Assembly (NCBI RefSeq): GCF_036785885.1
Contig: NC_092324.1
Location: forward strand, 31,981,001 to 32,045,000
Length of the DNA stretch: 64,000 nt
Direction of reading: 5' to 3'
Source of the DNA: Coffea arabica
Lineage: Eukaryota; Streptophyta; Magnoliopsida; Gentianales; Rubiaceae
Shown one piece after another: positions 60,801 through 64,000 of this stretch. Below the pieces are notes generated by a model. The model was not told the origin of the DNA and searched no databases. It saw only the letters and a list, made by a program, of their open reading frames with translations. Numbering within the stretch: position 1 is the stretch's first letter; each line of letters opens with the position of its first letter. The position numbers and the translations under genes are program-made.

Positions 60801-63800
60801 GGTGCAGATATTTCTTCTTTCTTCTAGTTCAGATACTCTCCCGATTCAGTGAAAGATATACTTGCTGATATGTGAAAACAAGATGGGAAGTTCACACTTC
60901 ATTTTCTTCATTTTAGTACTGACACTCTCCTGATTGAGCAAAACATAAAATTGCTGGTATGTAAAACCAAGATGGAAAACTCAACCACACACCTTAGATC
61001 ATTCTGCACTTACAAATTTACTACATGGTTTATATTTCTACAGGTTTTATCCTAACCACCAAGAAAAGTTCAGTGATCTTATTATCAAGGAACCCAAAGC
61101 ATGCTGCCTCCCAGCCATAAATGCAACGAAATTGGCTAGTCTGCTTTGATATGCCTACTGTAACACTGTGTGAACTACACATATTTAGATTTCACACTCC
61201 ACACAGCATCAACAAAACCACAACAGCAGGAAGTTTGGAGATTCTCTAATGTCATTTTCCCACCACCTTCATATCTTTCCAACCACCTTTTTGTCTGGCT
61301 TACATCACATCACAAAAAGTGCTACATTTAAGTTTTCTCATCCATATAATCTTCAATCCAAACAGACCATTTATGATGAGGTTAATGACATCTGAACGTA
61401 TGCCCAAAAATGAAGCTCAGACAATCCATCAATTAGTTAACTAGAAGAGGTAACAGCTGACTATTTGGAACACTATTAACCACTTTTCTTGCCTACTCGT
61501 GGCATGAGCTCTAAAAGTCCTGTTGCAGAATTAAGAACTATATGACTTAAAAGTATCAAACACAAGTGTGATATAATTCAATACCTTCTTCAGAAGCAGC
61601 TCTTATAGCATTGATGTTTGCAGTTCCATTGATTTTATACATGTGTGAGTTGGAACCAAAACCACCAACACAAGAAATCTGCAGAAGGAAAACATGCATT
61701 TTGATAACTAGCACTTACACAAGAATCCAAGAGAAAGTTCCTCAAAAAAAAAAAAAAACTTTAAATACCAGATATTAGTCCCCTAAAATCAATCCAGACA
61801 ACAAGTGAAAAGAGTTAAAACAAGGAAAAGCTAAAATAAAAAGACAAGGAAAACTAGGCTACAGAATGAAACTGGCAGAAGCCCAACTATAGAAGCATTC
61901 GGTATGTATCACAAATGATTTCTTACATCAAATCACCCAATTTGATCCTCTGTCTAACTGCATGAATGAGTTAGAAACTTATCTATTCTTCAAGTTAAAT
62001 AACATATGAGCATCCACGAGTGTTGTGCAACCAAGGATTTGAGCCACTTCTACTTATAATCTAATATGTAACAAATCTAAATTTCACAAGTTTCGACTCA
62101 AGGGCCCAAGAAATACATGTCTTTATTTAAATAAAGTAGTAAAGCATAAAGAGTGTGAAAACTAAAGCAGGAGGAGGACACATATTAAAGAAGAAATTGA
62201 ATATTAACAAAGTTTACTTTTCAAACCTGAAACTTAACCACATAGTGGAGCCTATTAAATGTAAAAATCACCTCACAATTTGCCACCAGCGATATTCCCA
62301 CACCCCAAAAAAAAAAGAGTACAAAAGAGAAAATATGAAAATATTAGCCACCTGAACCTAAAAGAAGTTAACCAAAAAAAAATCTCTTATCCTGTCATCT
62401 AGTCTGCTTGCTTGAGCAAGTAACTCTGTTTTCCAACAAATGCGGTAATTAAATCAGTCACTCTTCCCTTCGACATACAACCTATCCAAAACTCCACATG
62501 GATACCCATATGTAGCATACCTGATTTGATAGACCAAGAAGCCACATATTGTTTAAACCAAAAAAAAAACAAACAAAAAGAAAACAAAATGCTGGGACCT
62601 GTTTTGTAGTACTCAGCTCACCAACAAAGATGAGTCGCCTAATTAAGATGAGATAGGTTGGAAAGGAAATGTATGATATATAAATGACTGAGGAAAAAAT
62701 AAACTGAATATTTTTCTGCAAGTAGTTAAAAGATAAGTTTTTGCAGAGCAAAGCTGCTTGAGATGATAATTTCAAAATTCCAATTGTTGGGTATGCTAAA
62801 GTATACAAATTAAGTGCAGCCTACGTCACTCACTATCTGTAGCTATTTCCATGAGAAACTCAATTGTTAGCAGCAACTTGACATTACATGCTCAACATTT
62901 TCCTTCAAGCACTAAAATGCTTTAGTCAGAAAGCACCTAAGATTACAAATAAGAACGAACATCACATAACCCAAGTTATGTGCACATTTAGCAACCTCCT
63001 TTATGGATAAATCTCGATGACAAAGTAGTTAGTTTGACCAGCACTTAATGATTAGCCAAAAATCAGATCCTTCCAAAGCAGCAAGTTCTTTGCTTTTTAA
63101 TATCAACTATCTGGGCCGCCACGCTTCCAAAGAATATTTACTTTTATGAAAATAACTGCCTTCAAAGTCATAAAATTTCCCTCAATCTGCAAGAGGACAT
63201 TGAGAGCAGAGCAAGACACCAGATGATTCTACAGCATTGGAAAAATGTTTATTGATTGATAACGCAAATAAGGCTTTGCTTTTGTATTGTAAATTTACCA
63301 CCATTTTCTATAACCTCAGCCTAGATCTAACCAGCAGCTGACAAGTCGCAGATTTAGTTACAATTGGTGATCTACAGCTTCAAGGAAAGAGGAAAGGGAA
63401 CAACATCCTAAATGGGAACTTGCAAGCAAACTTAAGTGCAGAAGCCTTAAAATACATTATTAGAACTAAAAATGCACCCATAAAAAAAAAACAAAACGTA
63501 AAAGGGCAATAAAAAAAACTCTGAAGCACTATATTGCAAAAACTTGGAGCTCAGACACTTTCACCTGCAAGAATAAGAGAAGATGCAGCAACAAGCTGCT
63601 AAGTTGATAAACTCTTCTCCTGCTGATATCTTATTACAGATTAGCTATGCTAGCTACAGAACCACTGTTACAGCATCTTTCTATCTTTTGCATGGATTCA
63701 GTTAAGTTTATGTTTAATTGCTACACCACATGCAGAAACACACATCACCTTGTATCACCCTTGGACCAACACTAAAGATAAACATACAGTGAGATGCAGC

Positions 63801-63904
63801 TGGAAAAACACTAAACATTAGAAAAACGTGTACAGAAGTGATACATACAACAGATGTCACTCCTTTCAAAGCATCTTTCCATGAATCATTTGAAAGAAGA
63901 TTTC
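57837..63904 (-). CDS. Atypical SDR / NAD(P)-binding Rossmann-fold protein, 3' six exons (partial)
   Basis: Minus-strand exons are 63849-63904, 61585-61678, 60026-60105, 58648-58690, 58189-58280 and 57837-58016, all GT-AG and in phase (545 bp, stop at 57837-57839). The peptide runs NLLSNDSWKDALKGVTSV, ISCVGGFGSNSHMYKING, GVKRFVYISAADFGVANYLL, QGYYEGK, RAAETELLTRYTYGG, VILRPGFIYGTRRVGSMK, VLQRAKPLSQLPLVGPLF and ends in YSQQKSV. This is the C-terminal two thirds of the plant atypical SDR group related to complex I NDUFA9 and to plastid/mitochondrial proteins such as Arabidopsis At1g32220; naming is by recollection. A YxxxK-like pair (YYEGK) is present. The substrate is unknown. The nucleotide-binding GxxGxxG N-terminus and any organelle transit peptide lie beyond 64000. 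Introns are 0.3-2.2 kb. Confidence 0.88.
58490..58514. repeat. (GA)n microsatellite in an intron
   Basis: A perfect GA run inside an intron of the Rossmann-fold gene, preceded by a GT-rich patch near 58454-58470. Confidence 0.9.
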
Positions 63905-64000
63905 CTGGTGGAAAGAGAACAGGAAAATAACCATGAGCGAAGCCTAATAACAACTGGAAAGAAATGAAACTACAAACACCCCTAAAAACACAAATTACCA

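Overview
The window is eukaryotic plant nuclear DNA. Genes are split by GT-AG introns, base composition is AT-rich, and four kinds of plant transposon with diagnostic ends and target duplications can be read directly. The protein matches are to dicot families; an asterid is my guess, not something I can prove. No rRNA, tRNA or CRISPR array was seen.

Real host genes are few. (1) 11826-15280 (+) is a complete four-exon gene for a C3HC4 RING E3 ubiquitin ligase of 276 aa. (2) 17572-21426 (+) is its tandem paralogue. The RING exons are kept with identical splice phases, but the 5' half is replaced by a domain of the type carried by plant transposon proteins, plus a coiled coil, and the basic C-terminus is lost to an early stop. 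(3) 23153-26869 (-) is a complete six-exon TAF10 gene of 146 aa. (4) 57837-63904 (-) holds the last six exons of an atypical short-chain dehydrogenase/Rossmann-fold protein, whose 5' part lies beyond position 64000.

The rest is mobile DNA and debris. From 1 to 11.3 kb there is a Helitron 3' end, a MITE split by a foldback Mutator-like element with a perfect 9-bp target duplication, and a stretch of captured gene pieces (histone H3 exon, RuvB-like 1 exons) that runs up to another Helitron 3' end. From 27.4 to 44.3 kb there is endogenous pararetrovirus (caulimovirid) debris in two blocks, a gag-only Sirevirus-type copia element with two 877-bp LTRs, a 5.2-kb hAT element with decayed transposase, and a second Sirevirus LTR joined to viral sequence. 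From 44.3 to 57.4 kb there are tandem duplications, a second copy of the first Helitron, and a run of Helitron termini. The last Helitron of this run contains broken B3 DNA-binding domains and has been invaded by a 5'-truncated LINE.

The most interesting locus is the RING/transposon-domain fusion at 17.5-21.4 kb. The captured-gene regions at 3.9-9.4 kb and 56.2-57.1 kb come next.
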